Shown here piece by piece: positions 40,226 through 49,254 of a stretch of 64,000 nt of DNA. Each line of letters begins with the position of its first letter. Position 1 is the first letter of the stretch. The notes beneath the pieces were generated by a model. It worked only from the letters and a program-made list of their open reading frames with translations. It did not search any database and was not told the origin of the DNA. This DNA comes from Silanimonas sp. (GTDB lineage Bacteria > Pseudomonadota > Gammaproteobacteria > Xanthomonadales > Xanthomonadaceae), in assembly GCF_027531545.1 (NCBI RefSeq), contig NZ_JAPZSC010000018.1, positions 62,001-126,000 of the forward strand. Direction: 5' to 3'. The position numbers and the translations under genes are program-made.

Positions 40226-42481
40226 ATGCCCCTTCGCCACTCCCTCCTGGCTCTCGCCATCGTCGCCGGTCTTCCGGGACTCGTCATGGCCGCCCCTTCA
40301 CCGGATGCCGTCACGCTCGATCGCGTCGAAGTGCACGGCGACCCCTTGCGGCCACTGCCCGTCGCCGAGAAAGCCGACAGCACCGGCGACCGTCGTGCGC
40401 ATCACGGTGCCGACGTCGCGGCCCTGCTCTCGCACGTCCCCGGCGTCGCGCTGCAGGGGGCGGGCGGCGCGTCGAGCCTGCCGGTGCTGCGTGGACTCGC
40501 CGATGATCGTGTCCGCATCGCAGTGGATGGCATGGATCTGATCGCCAGCTGCGCGAACCACATGAATCCGCCGCTCTCCCATCTCGCGCCGTCACAGGTC
40601 CGGAAGGCAGCGGTGTTCGTGGGCCTCGCCCCCGTCAGCCTCGGCGGTGACAGTTTGGGCGGTGCCATCGCCATCGATGCGACGCCGCTGCATTTCAACG
40701 ACAGCGACGCGGGTTGGCGTATCGGCGGACAAGCGGGCGGCTATGCGAGACAGCAAGGCGACGCCCGCGGTGCCGATCTCTCGCTTCGTGCCGGCGACGC
40801 CGACACCAGCGTGGCCGTGGTCGCCAACCACGCGCAGGCCGACAACTATCGCGCTGCCGAGGCCTTCAAGAGTTTCGCGGGCACGGGCCGCGAGAGCCAT
40901 GTCCTGCCCTTGGACGAGGTGGGATCGAGCGCCTACGAGACGCGCAACCAGCAGCTCACGGTCGCCCAACGGTTCGGGGCGCAACAGTTCGACGTGACGA
41001 TCGCTCGGCAGGATATGCCGTTCCAGGGCTTTCCGAACCAACGCATGGACCTGACCGACAACCAGGCTGATCGCGTCAACGCGCACTGGGCCGGCACGCT
41101 GGGCGGCCTAACCATCGACGCGCGCCTCTGGCACGAGCAGGTCGACCACACGATGGACTTCGGCCCGGACAAGCGCTTCTGGTACGGCATGGCCTCGAAC
41201 GTGCCGGGCGCGATGACAGAAGGACGGCCTTGCGCCCCGATCTCTCCGACCTGCGCGGCCGGGATGCCGATGCAGGTGGAGAGCCGGACGAACGGCGCGA
41301 GCCTGCGCCTCGAACGAATCAACGCCGAAGGCGACGCGCTGCGCGCCGGCATCGATGGGCTCGCCTATCGCCTCGACGACTACTGGCCAGCCTCGGGCGC
41401 CGCGATGTGGCCCGGCACCTTCGTCAACATCAACGACGGCCAGCGCGATCGCACCGGCGCCTTCGTCGAATGGGAGTCAACGCCTTCCGAGGGCTGGACG
41501 CGACTCGTTGGGCTGCGCGTGGATCGCGTCGTCAGTGACGCCGGCCCGGTGCGCGGCTACGACATCGATCCGGCGCCGCCGGGCTCGTACATGATGACCG
41601 CCGCAGACGCCGCAGCCTTCAATGCGCGAGATCGTCGCCAATCCGACCTGCACTGGGGCTTCGCCGCGATGCTTCGCCGCAGCTTCGACACAGGATTCAG
41701 CGCCGAAGTGGGCGTGGCGCGCCGCGTGCGCTCGCCGAACCTGCACGAGCGCTACGCGTGGTCCACGTGGTCGATGGCCGCGCTGATGAACAACACCGTG
41801 GGCGACGGCAACGGCTACGTCGGCGATGTCGGCCTGAAACCGGAAACCGCGCATACGCTCTCCGCCACACTCGATTGGCAAGACAAGGCGAACGGCCACT
41901 CGGCCCGGCTCTCGCCCTATGTCACGTGGGTGGACGACTACATCGATGCCGTGCGCCTCACCAACAACGCGACGGGCTTCAACGTGCTGCGTTACGCCAA
42001 CCAGTCAGCGCGCCTGCACGGCATCGACGCCAGCGCGACCTGGACGCTGGCGGACGGCATGGCAGGCCACTGGGCGCTGGAAGGCAGTGCCAGCGTCACG
42101 CGCGGCAGCAATCGCCAGACGGGCGACGGCCTCTACAACGTGATGCCGCCGCAGGGGCGGCTCGCCCTTGTTCATCATCGCGGGCCGTGGGAAGCGCGCC
42201 TCGGCTGGGAGGGCGTGCGCCGCAAGAGCGCGCGTTCCGCCGTGCGCAACGAGATCCGCACCGCCGGCTATGGCCTGCTCGGTGCGTCCGTGGCCTGGGC
42301 CTCGGACGACCTGCGCATCGACGTGGGCGTCGACAACCTGCTCGATCGCTTCTACCAGCACCCGCTCGGCGGGGCCTATGTGGGCCAAGGCGCGACGATG
42401 ATGCTGGCCGGCGTGCCCGCGGGCATCGCCGTGCCCGGGCCGGGGCGCTCATGGCGCGCGGGGTTCCGCTGGTCGTTCTAG
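40226..42481 (+). CDS. TonB-dependent copper receptor, OprC/NosA-like
   Basis: 751 residues from ATG 40226 with a signal peptide (about 1-22). Plug domain about 50-160, then a 22-strand barrel ending in aromatic RWSF. The plug has CANHM (Cys109-x3-Met113) and the barrel has HTM (His308-x-Met310), the CxxxM and HxM pair that binds copper in OprC. The surrounding segment HMNPPLSHLAPSQV is characteristic of the NosA/OprC family. It would import copper through the outer membrane using TonB, supplying cuproenzymes. FNR-type box upstream. Confidence 0.9.
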   Translation: MPLRHSLLALAIVAGLPGLVMAAPSPDAVTLDRVEVHGDPLRPLPVAEKADSTGDRRAHHGADVAALLSHVPGVALQGAGGASSLPVLRGLADDRVRIAVDGMDLIASCANHMNPPLSHLAPSQVRKAAVFVGLAPVSLGGDSLGGAIAIDATPLHFNDSDAGWRIGGQAGGYARQQGDARGADLSLRAGDADTSVAVVANHAQADNYRAAEAFKSFAGTGRESHVLPLDEVGSSAYETRNQQLTVAQRFGAQQFDVTIARQDMPFQGFPNQRMDLTDNQADRVNAHWAGTLGGLTIDARLWHEQVDHTMDFGPDKRFWYGMASNVPGAMTEGRPCAPISPTCAAGMPMQVESRTNGASLRLERINAEGDALRAGIDGLAYRLDDYWPASGAAMWPGTFVNINDGQRDRTGAFVEWESTPSEGWTRLVGLRVDRVVSDAGPVRGYDIDPAPPGSYMMTAADAAAFNARDRRQSDLHWGFAAMLRRSFDTGFSAEVGVARRVRSPNLHERYAWSTWSMAALMNNTVGDGNGYVGDVGLKPETAHTLSATLDWQDKANGHSARLSPYVTWVDDYIDAVRLTNNATGFNVLRYANQSARLHGIDASATWTLADGMAGHWALEGSASVTRGSNRQTGDGLYNVMPPQGRLALVHHRGPWEARLGWEGVRRKSARSAVRNEIRTAGYGLLGASVAWASDDLRIDVGVDNLLDRFYQHPLGGAYVGQGATMMLAGVPAGIAVPGPGRSWRAGFRWSF

Positions 42482-42490
42482 GGCACGGAA

Positions 42491-43183
42491 TCAGGCGGCG
42501 TCGGCGCCCAGCCAGGGCGCCAGCCGCTCGGCGTCGAGGTGCCCGGTCTTGACGTACAGCGTGGTGCCTTCGCGACTGAACGGCGTGTGCCGCGAGCCGT
42601 GCGGACTGCGAAGCCAGGTGCCCGCCGGATAGCGGCCGTGCTCGTCCTCGAACACGCCGCGCAGCACCAGGATCTCCTCGCCGCCCCAGTGGGTATGCGG
42701 CTTGAACACCGTACCCGGCGCCCAATCCACGAGCGCGGTGTGCTCGGTGCCGTGCGAATGCAGGGGCATCACGCGCAGGCCTTCGACCAGACCCGGCCGC
42801 CATCCCTCGCGTGAGGGATCGAGGCGCACCGTCTCGCGATCATCCGCCGCGAACTGCCGGAGCTTCACGAACAGGGTACAGCCGGCCGCGCTTCGCGGTG
42901 CGTGGCGGAAGCCTTCCGGGTTGCGCAGGTAGCTGCCGGCCGGATGGTCGCCGGTGTCGTCGCTGAAAACGCCCTCGAGCACGAGGATCTCCTCGCCCGC
43001 CGGATGCCCGTGTTCGGCGAAGCTCGACCCCGGCGCGTAGCGCACGAGGCTGGTCGCGCGCGCCGCTTCGACGCCGATGCGGTCGAGCATCCGCCGCGTC
43101 ACGCCGGGGCTAGGCGACGGCTGCCACGCGGCCTCGTCGGGAGGCAGCACCACGCGCTGGTCGAAATCGGCATTCAGGCGCAT
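42491..43183 (-). CDS. Double cupin, ChrR-like
   Basis: 230 residues from ATG 43183. Two cupin repeats, each with a His-rich metal site: AEHGHPAGEEILVLEGVF (about 56-73) and KPHTHWGGEEILVLRGVF (about 161-178). It resembles the cupin part of ChrR anti-sigma proteins that bind zinc, but has no N-terminal anti-sigma domain and no adjacent sigma gene. Probably a metal-binding stress or enzyme protein of unknown role. Convergent with the copper receptor gene, 9 bases apart. Confidence 0.88.
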   Translation of the reverse strand: MRLNADFDQRVVLPPDEAAWQPSPSPGVTRRMLDRIGVEAARATSLVRYAPGSSFAEHGHPAGEEILVLEGVFSDDTGDHPAGSYLRNPEGFRHAPRSAAGCTLFVKLRQFAADDRETVRLDPSREGWRPGLVEGLRVMPLHSHGTEHTALVDWAPGTVFKPHTHWGGEEILVLRGVFEDEHGRYPAGTWLRSPHGSRHTPFSREGTTLYVKTGHLDAERLAPWLGADAA

Positions 43184-43312
43184 CGCATCGCCGCCTCGGA
43201 ACGGAAAGCGCCATCCTAGTCGCGGTCGTGTCGTCCGCGGGCGACGCCGGCATCGTGTTTCGCCGCGCCTGCACTGGCATTGGTCCACACTCTGCCTGCT
43301 CCTTTCCCCTCG

Positions 43313-45382
43313 ATGCCCAACGTGCCGCGTATTCCGTCGTTCTGGCTGGCGCTGCTGCCCGCCCTTGCCGCCGCCTCGTCGGCATCGGCCGCGCCGACGC
43401 CGACCCCCGAAGCGCAGGCCACGCGCCTCGATGCCGTGCAGGTGACGACGCGCCGCCCGGAAGACGGACGCGCGCGCGCCGAAGCGGTCGCGCGTCTCGA
43501 CGCCGCCGCCCTCGACCGTCTCGCGCCCACGCATGCGAACGAGGCGCTGGCGCGCGTTCCCGGCGCCTGGGCCAGCCGCGGCAGCGGGCAGGAGCAGCTG
43601 CTGGCGCTGCGCTCGCCGGTGCTCACCGGCCCCGGCGCCTGCGGCGCCTTCCTCGTACTCGACGACGGCGTGCCGATCCGCCCCGCGGGTTTCTGCAACG
43701 TCAACCAGCTGTCCGAACTCAACCTCGCCCAGGCAGCACGGGTCGAGGTGCTGCGCGGCCCCGGCAGCGCAGTACACGGCAGCAACGCGCTGCACGGCGT
43801 GGTCTCTGCGCAACCTCGCCTTCCCGGTGACGGCGGTAGCGCCCGCATCGAGGTCGGCAGCGACGACTACCGCCGCGCGCTGCTGTCGCTCGATGGCGGC
43901 GCGGCCTTCCGCCTGGACGCGAACGCGGTCGACGCCGGCAGCTTCCGCGCCAACGAGGGCTACGCGCAGCAGCAGCTCACCGCGCAATGGCAACCCGCGT
44001 CGGACGGTGGCACGCGGCTCGCCTTCGCCGCACACCGGCTGCGCCAGGAAACCGCCGGCTTCGCCTTCGGCGAGGGCGCGTGGCGCGATGCGCGACGCTT
44101 CGGCAACGCCAATCCGGAAGCCTTCCGCGAAGCCGACAGCGCGCGCCTCGTGCTGCATCACGTCCGCGCACTCGGCGACGGCGAGTGGTTGATCCGGCCC
44201 TATGCGCGGGACGAATCGCAGCGCTTCCTCCAGCATTTCAACCTCGGCCAACCGCTCGAGGAGAACGGCAGCCGCAGCTTGGGCCTGCAGACGATGTGGT
44301 CGGACGCCTCGCTGCGCGTCGGCCTTGATCTCGAAGGCGTGGAGGGCGAACTGCAACAGACGCAGGCCCGCGCGCTCACGACCGGCACGCCGGCGCAGAA
44401 CGCGCAGCGCCCCGCCGGCACGCACTACGACTACGCCATCGACGCCCGGCAGCTCGCGTTGTTCGGTGAGAAGCAATGGCGATTCGACCGCGACGCGATC
44501 ACCGTCGGGGCGCGCGTCGAGAACCTCCGCTACCGCCACGACAACCGCGCCGCCGACGGCAACCTCCGCGATAACGGCACGCCCTGCGGCTTCGGCGGCT
44601 GCTTGTACCTGCGCCCGGCCGATCGCCGCGATGCCTTCACCGCGCGCAGCGCGCAGCTCGGCTGGATGCGGAGCCTCGACGGCGGCTTGTCGGTGGGCGC
44701 CCGCGCGGCGCGCGCGTTCCGCTTCCCGCAGGCCACCGAGCTGTACCGCCTGCAGCGCGGCCAGACCGTCGAAGGCATCGGCGTCGAGACCGCCGACAGC
44801 CTCGAAGGGACGCTCCGCTTCACCGGCCCCACCCTGCGCGCCGAGGCCGTGGCCTACGCGATGCGCAAGCGCGACGTACTGCTGCGCGACGCCGCGGGGC
44901 TGAGCGTGCCCGGCGCAGCCACCCGGCATCGCGGGGTGGAGCTCGCAGGAACCTGGACGCCGGACGACGCCTCATGGATCGAAGGTCAGTTGGCTTGGAG
45001 CGACCAGCGCTACGCCTTCGATCGCCTGCTGCCCGGCGGCGAGACGATCCGCCGTGGCACGCGCATCGACAGCGCGCCGGAATGGCTGGGCGGCGTTCGC
45101 GTGGGGCGGCGCTTCGGCACGCGCTTCGAGGCGGAACTTGAAGGCCTGTGGCAGGGCGCCTACGCCATCGATGCCGCGAACACACGCCGCTACGGCGGGC
45201 ACGTGCTGTGGCATGCGCGGCTCGGCGCGGCGCTCACCGACGACTGGCGTGCAACCCTGCGGCTGATGAACCTGGCCGACCGCCGCTACGCCGAGCGCGT
45301 GGACTTCGCCTTCGGCGAGGAGCGCAGTTTCCCCGGCGCCGGGCGGAGTGTGTTCGTGGGTCTGGAGCGACGCTTCGAGTAG
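43313..45382 (+). CDS. TonB-dependent outer-membrane receptor
   Basis: 689 residues from ATG 43313, with a signal peptide ending ASAA near 26. Plug region (about 35-160) includes VEVLRGPGSAVHGSNALHG, the classic plug motif, and a Cys pair (PGACGAF, PAGFCNVN) probably forming a disulphide. The barrel continues to a C-terminal Phe-Glu. No copper motif is present. The ligand is not predictable; nothing nearby is clearly a transport partner. Confidence 0.93.
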   Translation: MPNVPRIPSFWLALLPALAAASSASAAPTPTPEAQATRLDAVQVTTRRPEDGRARAEAVARLDAAALDRLAPTHANEALARVPGAWASRGSGQEQLLALRSPVLTGPGACGAFLVLDDGVPIRPAGFCNVNQLSELNLAQAARVEVLRGPGSAVHGSNALHGVVSAQPRLPGDGGSARIEVGSDDYRRALLSLDGGAAFRLDANAVDAGSFRANEGYAQQQLTAQWQPASDGGTRLAFAAHRLRQETAGFAFGEGAWRDARRFGNANPEAFREADSARLVLHHVRALGDGEWLIRPYARDESQRFLQHFNLGQPLEENGSRSLGLQTMWSDASLRVGLDLEGVEGELQQTQARALTTGTPAQNAQRPAGTHYDYAIDARQLALFGEKQWRFDRDAITVGARVENLRYRHDNRAADGNLRDNGTPCGFGGCLYLRPADRRDAFTARSAQLGWMRSLDGGLSVGARAARAFRFPQATELYRLQRGQTVEGIGVETADSLEGTLRFTGPTLRAEAVAYAMRKRDVLLRDAAGLSVPGAATRHRGVELAGTWTPDDASWIEGQLAWSDQRYAFDRLLPGGETIRRGTRIDSAPEWLGGVRVGRRFGTRFEAELEGLWQGAYAIDAANTRRYGGHVLWHARLGAALTDDWRATLRLMNLADRRYAERVDFAFGEERSFPGAGRSVFVGLERRFE

Positions 45383-45388
45383 CGCGCC

Positions 45389-45892
45389 TCAGCGCACGTC
45401 GAAAACCCGCACGCCGGCACTCTCGCCGTCCACGCTCACTTCGACCTCGTAGCGGCCCGGCGCCCAGCCGCCTTCGGGCTGGCGGGTGAAGGTGTGCACG
45501 GCGGGGCCGCTGGCGGTGATCGCGCGCTCGTCGGCGTCGATCTCGGCGCCGCTGGCATCACGCCAGGCGATGGCGAGCATCGCGGCCTCGCTCTCGCCGA
45601 CGGTGACGAGGCTGGCGTGCACGGCATCCGCCGGACGGACGCGATCCGTCGCCGCGGCGACGCGGCCGTCGGCATCCAAAACCACGCCGACCTCCAGCGC
45701 CACGGCTTCGAGGCTGCCCTGCGGCAGTTGCACGATCGGCTCGGCACCCGCGCCGCCCGCATCGGCGGCGGTCGACGGCGCTTGGGCGCCCGCGGCCGGC
45801 GCCGCGGGTTCACCACCGCAGCCGGCGAGCACCAAGGCCAAGGCGAATGCGATCGGGCGATTCACGAGCGGACGAACGCGGCGGCAGGGCAT
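45389..45892 (-). CDS. Hypothetical lipoprotein
   Basis: 167 residues. Lipobox LVLAGC places the lipidated cysteine at 25. A low-complexity Ala/Gly/Pro linker (about 27-50) leads to a beta-rich domain of about 115 residues (VVLDADGRVAAATDRVRPAD, GRYEVEVSVDGESAGV). The C-terminal part resembles a beta-sandwich of the kind seen in periplasmic carbohydrate- or copper-chaperone-like proteins, but I cannot assign a family. Convergent with the TonB receptor gene. Confidence 0.8.
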   Translation of the reverse strand: MPCRRVRPLVNRPIAFALALVLAGCGGEPAAPAAGAQAPSTAADAGGAGAEPIVQLPQGSLEAVALEVGVVLDADGRVAAATDRVRPADAVHASLVTVGESEAAMLAIAWRDASGAEIDADERAITASGPAVHTFTRQPEGGWAPGRYEVEVSVDGESAGVRVFDVR

Positions 45893-45916
45893 GGCGGGGC
45901 TCGGCGGGGGGAGCGG

Positions 45917-46747
45917 CTACTGCCGCGACAGGCGCAGATTGTCCGGCATCGCGGCGCCGGGCAAGGCCCGGAACGGATTGATGTCGAGACCGCCGCGACG
46001 GGTGAAGCGCGCGTACACCGAGAGCTTCACCGGGGCACAGCGCGCGCGCAGGTCGAGGAAGATGCGCTCGACGCAGGCCTCGTGGAAATCGCTGTGCGTG
46101 CGGAAGCTGACGAGGTAGCGCAGCAGCGCCGCGCGGTCGATGCGCGGGCCGGTGTAGGCGATCTGCAGGCTGGCCCAGTCGGGCTGGCCGGTGACCGGGC
46201 AGTTCGAGCGGAACAGGTGCGAGACCAGCGTCTCTTCCACCGTCTCCTGGGCGTCGGACTTCAGCAGCTCGGGCGCGGGCGGGCCGTAGTGCTCGATGGC
46301 GATGGCCACGCCGTCGATCAGCTCGCCGGGCAGCACGCTGACCGGGAAGGCCTGCGGCGAGGTCGGCGCGATCAGGCTCACCGACACGGATGCACCGGCA
46401 GCGGCGGAGAGGTCGGCGATCAGCGTCGCGCGCAAGGCGTCGGCGTTGGCGAGCCGCTCCTGCGCGAAGGAGTTCAGGTACAGCTTGAAACTCTTCGATT
46501 CGACGAGGTTCGGCGAGGTCGCCGGCACGCGGAACTCGGCCAGCGCCACCTGCGGCTTGCCGCGCAGGTCGAGCCACGAGAGTTCATACGCGTTCCACAG
46601 GTCGACGCCGACGAAGGGCAGCGCCTCGTCGAGGCCCAGCTTCGAGCGGGCCTCCGTGCGCGGGATCGGGAACAGCAGGCCGGCGTCATAGGACGACGGA
46701 AAGGCGACGCTCTGGCCGAGCGTCGAGGTTTCGGGGGTGTTGTTCAT
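45917..46747 (-). CDS. queF: NADPH-dependent 7-cyano-7-deazaguanine reductase, type II
   Basis: 276 residues from ATG 46747. The nucleophile Cys183 is in LFRSNCPVTGQPDW, and the NADPH motif ESKSFKLYLNSF is at 83-94. The bimodular length is that of the gammaproteobacterial type II enzyme. QueF reduces preQ0 to preQ1 in queuosine synthesis for tRNA. An open frame extends upstream to 47062 but is antisense to the membrane protein gene. Confidence 0.96.
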   Translation of the reverse strand: MNNTPETSTLGQSVAFPSSYDAGLLFPIPRTEARSKLGLDEALPFVGVDLWNAYELSWLDLRGKPQVALAEFRVPATSPNLVESKSFKLYLNSFAQERLANADALRATLIADLSAAAGASVSVSLIAPTSPQAFPVSVLPGELIDGVAIAIEHYGPPAPELLKSDAQETVEETLVSHLFRSNCPVTGQPDWASLQIAYTGPRIDRAALLRYLVSFRTHSDFHEACVERIFLDLRARCAPVKLSVYARFTRRGGLDINPFRALPGAAMPDNLRLSRQ

Positions 46748-46788
46748 CGCCGCGGAGGATAGCGCCTGCGGGCGAAAAACCCGCTGAA

Positions 46789-48159
46789 TCAGGCGCCGCC
46801 CTCGCGGTTCATCACGCGCCCGTGAGCGGCCGGCGCGAGAAGCAGCACGAAGGCCAACAGGCTGGCCACCACTAGCCACAGCAGGTAGCGGAAATCCGCA
46901 GCGGTCGCGAGCGGCACCAAGGGCGCGACCATCGCCAACCCCGAGGCCGACAACGCCGCGGCCGCGGCACGCCGGCGCCACGCGGCGGCAGCGAGCACGC
47001 CGACCGCGAGCAGCAGGTAGAGCCAGCCCATGAAGAAAGGCCCATCGACCCATCGGTGCCACGCGGCCACCAGCACCTCGCGCGGACGCGAAGGCGCCAT
47101 CGTGAGCGGCGGGTTGTCCTTGAACGGCACGAGGTCGGGCATCAGCACCTGCGTGTCGGCGAGCTCGGCATTGCGAAAGCCGAACAGATAGCCCGACAGC
47201 CTCAGCCGATGCCGTGCCCAGGCCTGCGGTTCACGCAGCGGCAGCGTGAGCCAGGCCTCGCGCAGTGCGGCGAGGTCCTCGGCGCGCAGCGCGATTTCGT
47301 AGCTGAAATGGATGGTGCAGGTGGTGAAGCTCGGCACGTTCACGGCCGGATCGAATTCGCGCGCGAGATCGTCGACCGTCGCGCCCGGCTTCAGGAAGGG
47401 CGCGGGGATCGCCATGCGTCCAGTGTCGATCGACACCGCGGCGAGGTCCCACAGCGCCATGACCGGCCACACGGTGACGTGCCGGACGCTGCCGAGCCGG
47501 TCGGGCACTGCCGCGAGGCCGAGGAGCACGGGGAAGCTGAGCAGGGCGACCGCGACACGGGTCCGCGCAACGGCCCGCGTCGCCCCGTCCTGCGGCGCGG
47601 CAGGGTTCGAGGCCACCGGCACGCGGGCGATGCGCCACGCCAACCACGCCCACAGCGGCAGCACGCCGGTGAGGGCGTTGAAGCGGAAGGCCGTAGCCAG
47701 CGCCAGCATCAGCAGCGCCAGCCCGCGCCATCTCCACGCCGGGGCGGCCTGCTCGCGCAGCAGCGCGCCCACGGCCCACAGCAGCGCGCCGACCATCCAC
47801 AGGTCCTTCCAGACCTGCGGCTGCAGCGCGAGGAAGGCCGGCCACAGGCCGATGCCGAGCAGCACGGCGACCCGCCAACGCGTGCGCATCGGCAGCGCGG
47901 TGGCGACGAAGGCCAGCCCACTCCAGACGAAGAGCAGTTGCAGGGCGAAGAAGCCTTGCGGATCGGGCAGCAGCGCGCGGCTCGCCTGCCAGAGCCGCAC
48001 CATCACCGCGGGGTGCGTGGTATCGAGCTGGCCGGTGCGCGCCATCCACCACTGGTGCGCGGTGTCGAAGGTGAACCAGCCGGGCGCGAACAGCGTGAAC
48101 AGCGCGGCCGCCGCGAGCGCCGCCACGCCCCAGGGCAGCCACGCCGCCGCGCGCCTCAC
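46789..48159 (-). CDS. Polytopic membrane protein of unknown function
   Basis: 456 residues from GTG 48159, overlapping the zapE stop (GTGA). Ten or so hydrophobic helices are visible, with a large loop at about 240-360. An early acidic pair in a soluble loop (WFTFDTAHQWWMARTGQLD, about 28-46) and multi-helix plan resemble GT-C glycosyltransferases or O-antigen-type proteins. I cannot assign a substrate. Translational coupling to zapE and closeness to queF do not point to a pathway. Confidence 0.8.
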   Translation of the reverse strand: MRRAAAWLPWGVAALAAAALFTLFAPGWFTFDTAHQWWMARTGQLDTTHPAVMVRLWQASRALLPDPQGFFALQLLFVWSGLAFVATALPMRTRWRVAVLLGIGLWPAFLALQPQVWKDLWMVGALLWAVGALLREQAAPAWRWRGLALLMLALATAFRFNALTGVLPLWAWLAWRIARVPVASNPAAPQDGATRAVARTRVAVALLSFPVLLGLAAVPDRLGSVRHVTVWPVMALWDLAAVSIDTGRMAIPAPFLKPGATVDDLAREFDPAVNVPSFTTCTIHFSYEIALRAEDLAALREAWLTLPLREPQAWARHRLRLSGYLFGFRNAELADTQVLMPDLVPFKDNPPLTMAPSRPREVLVAAWHRWVDGPFFMGWLYLLLAVGVLAAAAWRRRAAAAALSASGLAMVAPLVPLATAADFRYLLWLVVASLLAFVLLLAPAAHGRVMNREGGA

Positions 48160-49247
48160 GGCCGGTGCGCCCGCGCAAGGTACTCCTCGCTGCGCATTTC
48201 GACGAGACGCGACACCGTGCGTTCGAACTCGACGCGCAGCTTGAAGCCCTTGTACAGGCCCTGCGGCTGCGCGGCCGCGGTGGCGACGAGGTTGACGTTG
48301 CGGTCGTAGAGCTCGTCGACGAGGTGGATGAAGCGCCGCGGCGCGTCGGTGCTCTCGTCGCTGAAGGTCGGCACGCCGCTGAGCAGCAGGGTGTGGTGCT
48401 CGCTCGCGATCTCGATGTAGTCCGCCGCCGAGCGCGGGCCTTCGCACAGGGCTTCGAAATCGAACCAGGCCACGCCTTCGCCGAGCGCCTTCGCGGGGAT
48501 GTCGCGGCCGTTCACCGACAGCGGGCAGGTCTGGCACACGCCGATACCATTGAGCACGCGGAAGTGCTCCGCGAGCTGCGCCTCGCCGGCGGCATCGATG
48601 GGCACGTGCCAGGTGTCGGCATGGGTGAACTGGCGCAGGCGGAAATCCGTCTCGCTGCCCAGCTTGTGCACCACGCAGTCCTTCTCGAGCAGGGCGATCG
48701 CCGGCAGGAAGCGCGCGCGCTGCAGGCCGTTGGCATACAGGCCCGGCGGCGCGATGTTCGATGTCGTCACGAGCGTGACGCCGCGGTCGAACAATTGCTC
48801 CAGCAATCGCGAGAGGATCATCGCGTCGGCGATGTCGTTGACGAAGAACTCGTCGAGCACCAGCAGCGGCGACATCGCGGCGTACTGCGCGGCGACCACG
48901 CTCAACGTGTCCGCGGTGTCGTGCAGCGCCGTCATGCGCGCGTGCACGTCCTGCATGAACCGGTGGTAGTGCAGGCGCTGCGGCTTCAGCTCGGCGCAGG
49001 CCTCCAGCAGCAGGTCGCACAGCAGGGTCTTGCCGCGGCCGACCCCGCCCCACAGGTACAGGCCGCGCACGCCGGCGTGGCCGGCCAGCCGGAATCCCAG
49101 CTTCTTCAGGAACCCGGCGCGCTGGCGTTCGAGCAGATCGACCGCGACGCGATCGAGTTCGACCAGCGCGGCGAGCTGGCCGGCGTCCTGCGTCCAGCGG
49201 CCTTCGGCCACGCCGTCCAGGTAGCGCTTCGAAGGCCGGCCCGGCAT
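48156..49247 (-). CDS. zapE: Cell division ATPase ZapE (AFG1 family)
   Basis: 363 residues. Walker A GGVGRGKT is at 67-74 and Walker B LLVLDEFFVND near 128-138, with the AFG1 block VTTSNIAPPGLYANGLQR. ZapE associates with the Z-ring and is needed for division under stress in E. coli. Length matches (about 375). It is followed with a 4-base overlap by the membrane protein gene. Confidence 0.95.
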   Translation of the reverse strand: MPGRPSKRYLDGVAEGRWTQDAGQLAALVELDRVAVDLLERQRAGFLKKLGFRLAGHAGVRGLYLWGGVGRGKTLLCDLLLEACAELKPQRLHYHRFMQDVHARMTALHDTADTLSVVAAQYAAMSPLLVLDEFFVNDIADAMILSRLLEQLFDRGVTLVTTSNIAPPGLYANGLQRARFLPAIALLEKDCVVHKLGSETDFRLRQFTHADTWHVPIDAAGEAQLAEHFRVLNGIGVCQTCPLSVNGRDIPAKALGEGVAWFDFEALCEGPRSAADYIEIASEHHTLLLSGVPTFSDESTDAPRRFIHLVDELYDRNVNLVATAAAQPQGLYKGFKLRVEFERTVSRLVEMRSEEYLARAHRP

Positions 49248-49254
49248 CGCGCGA

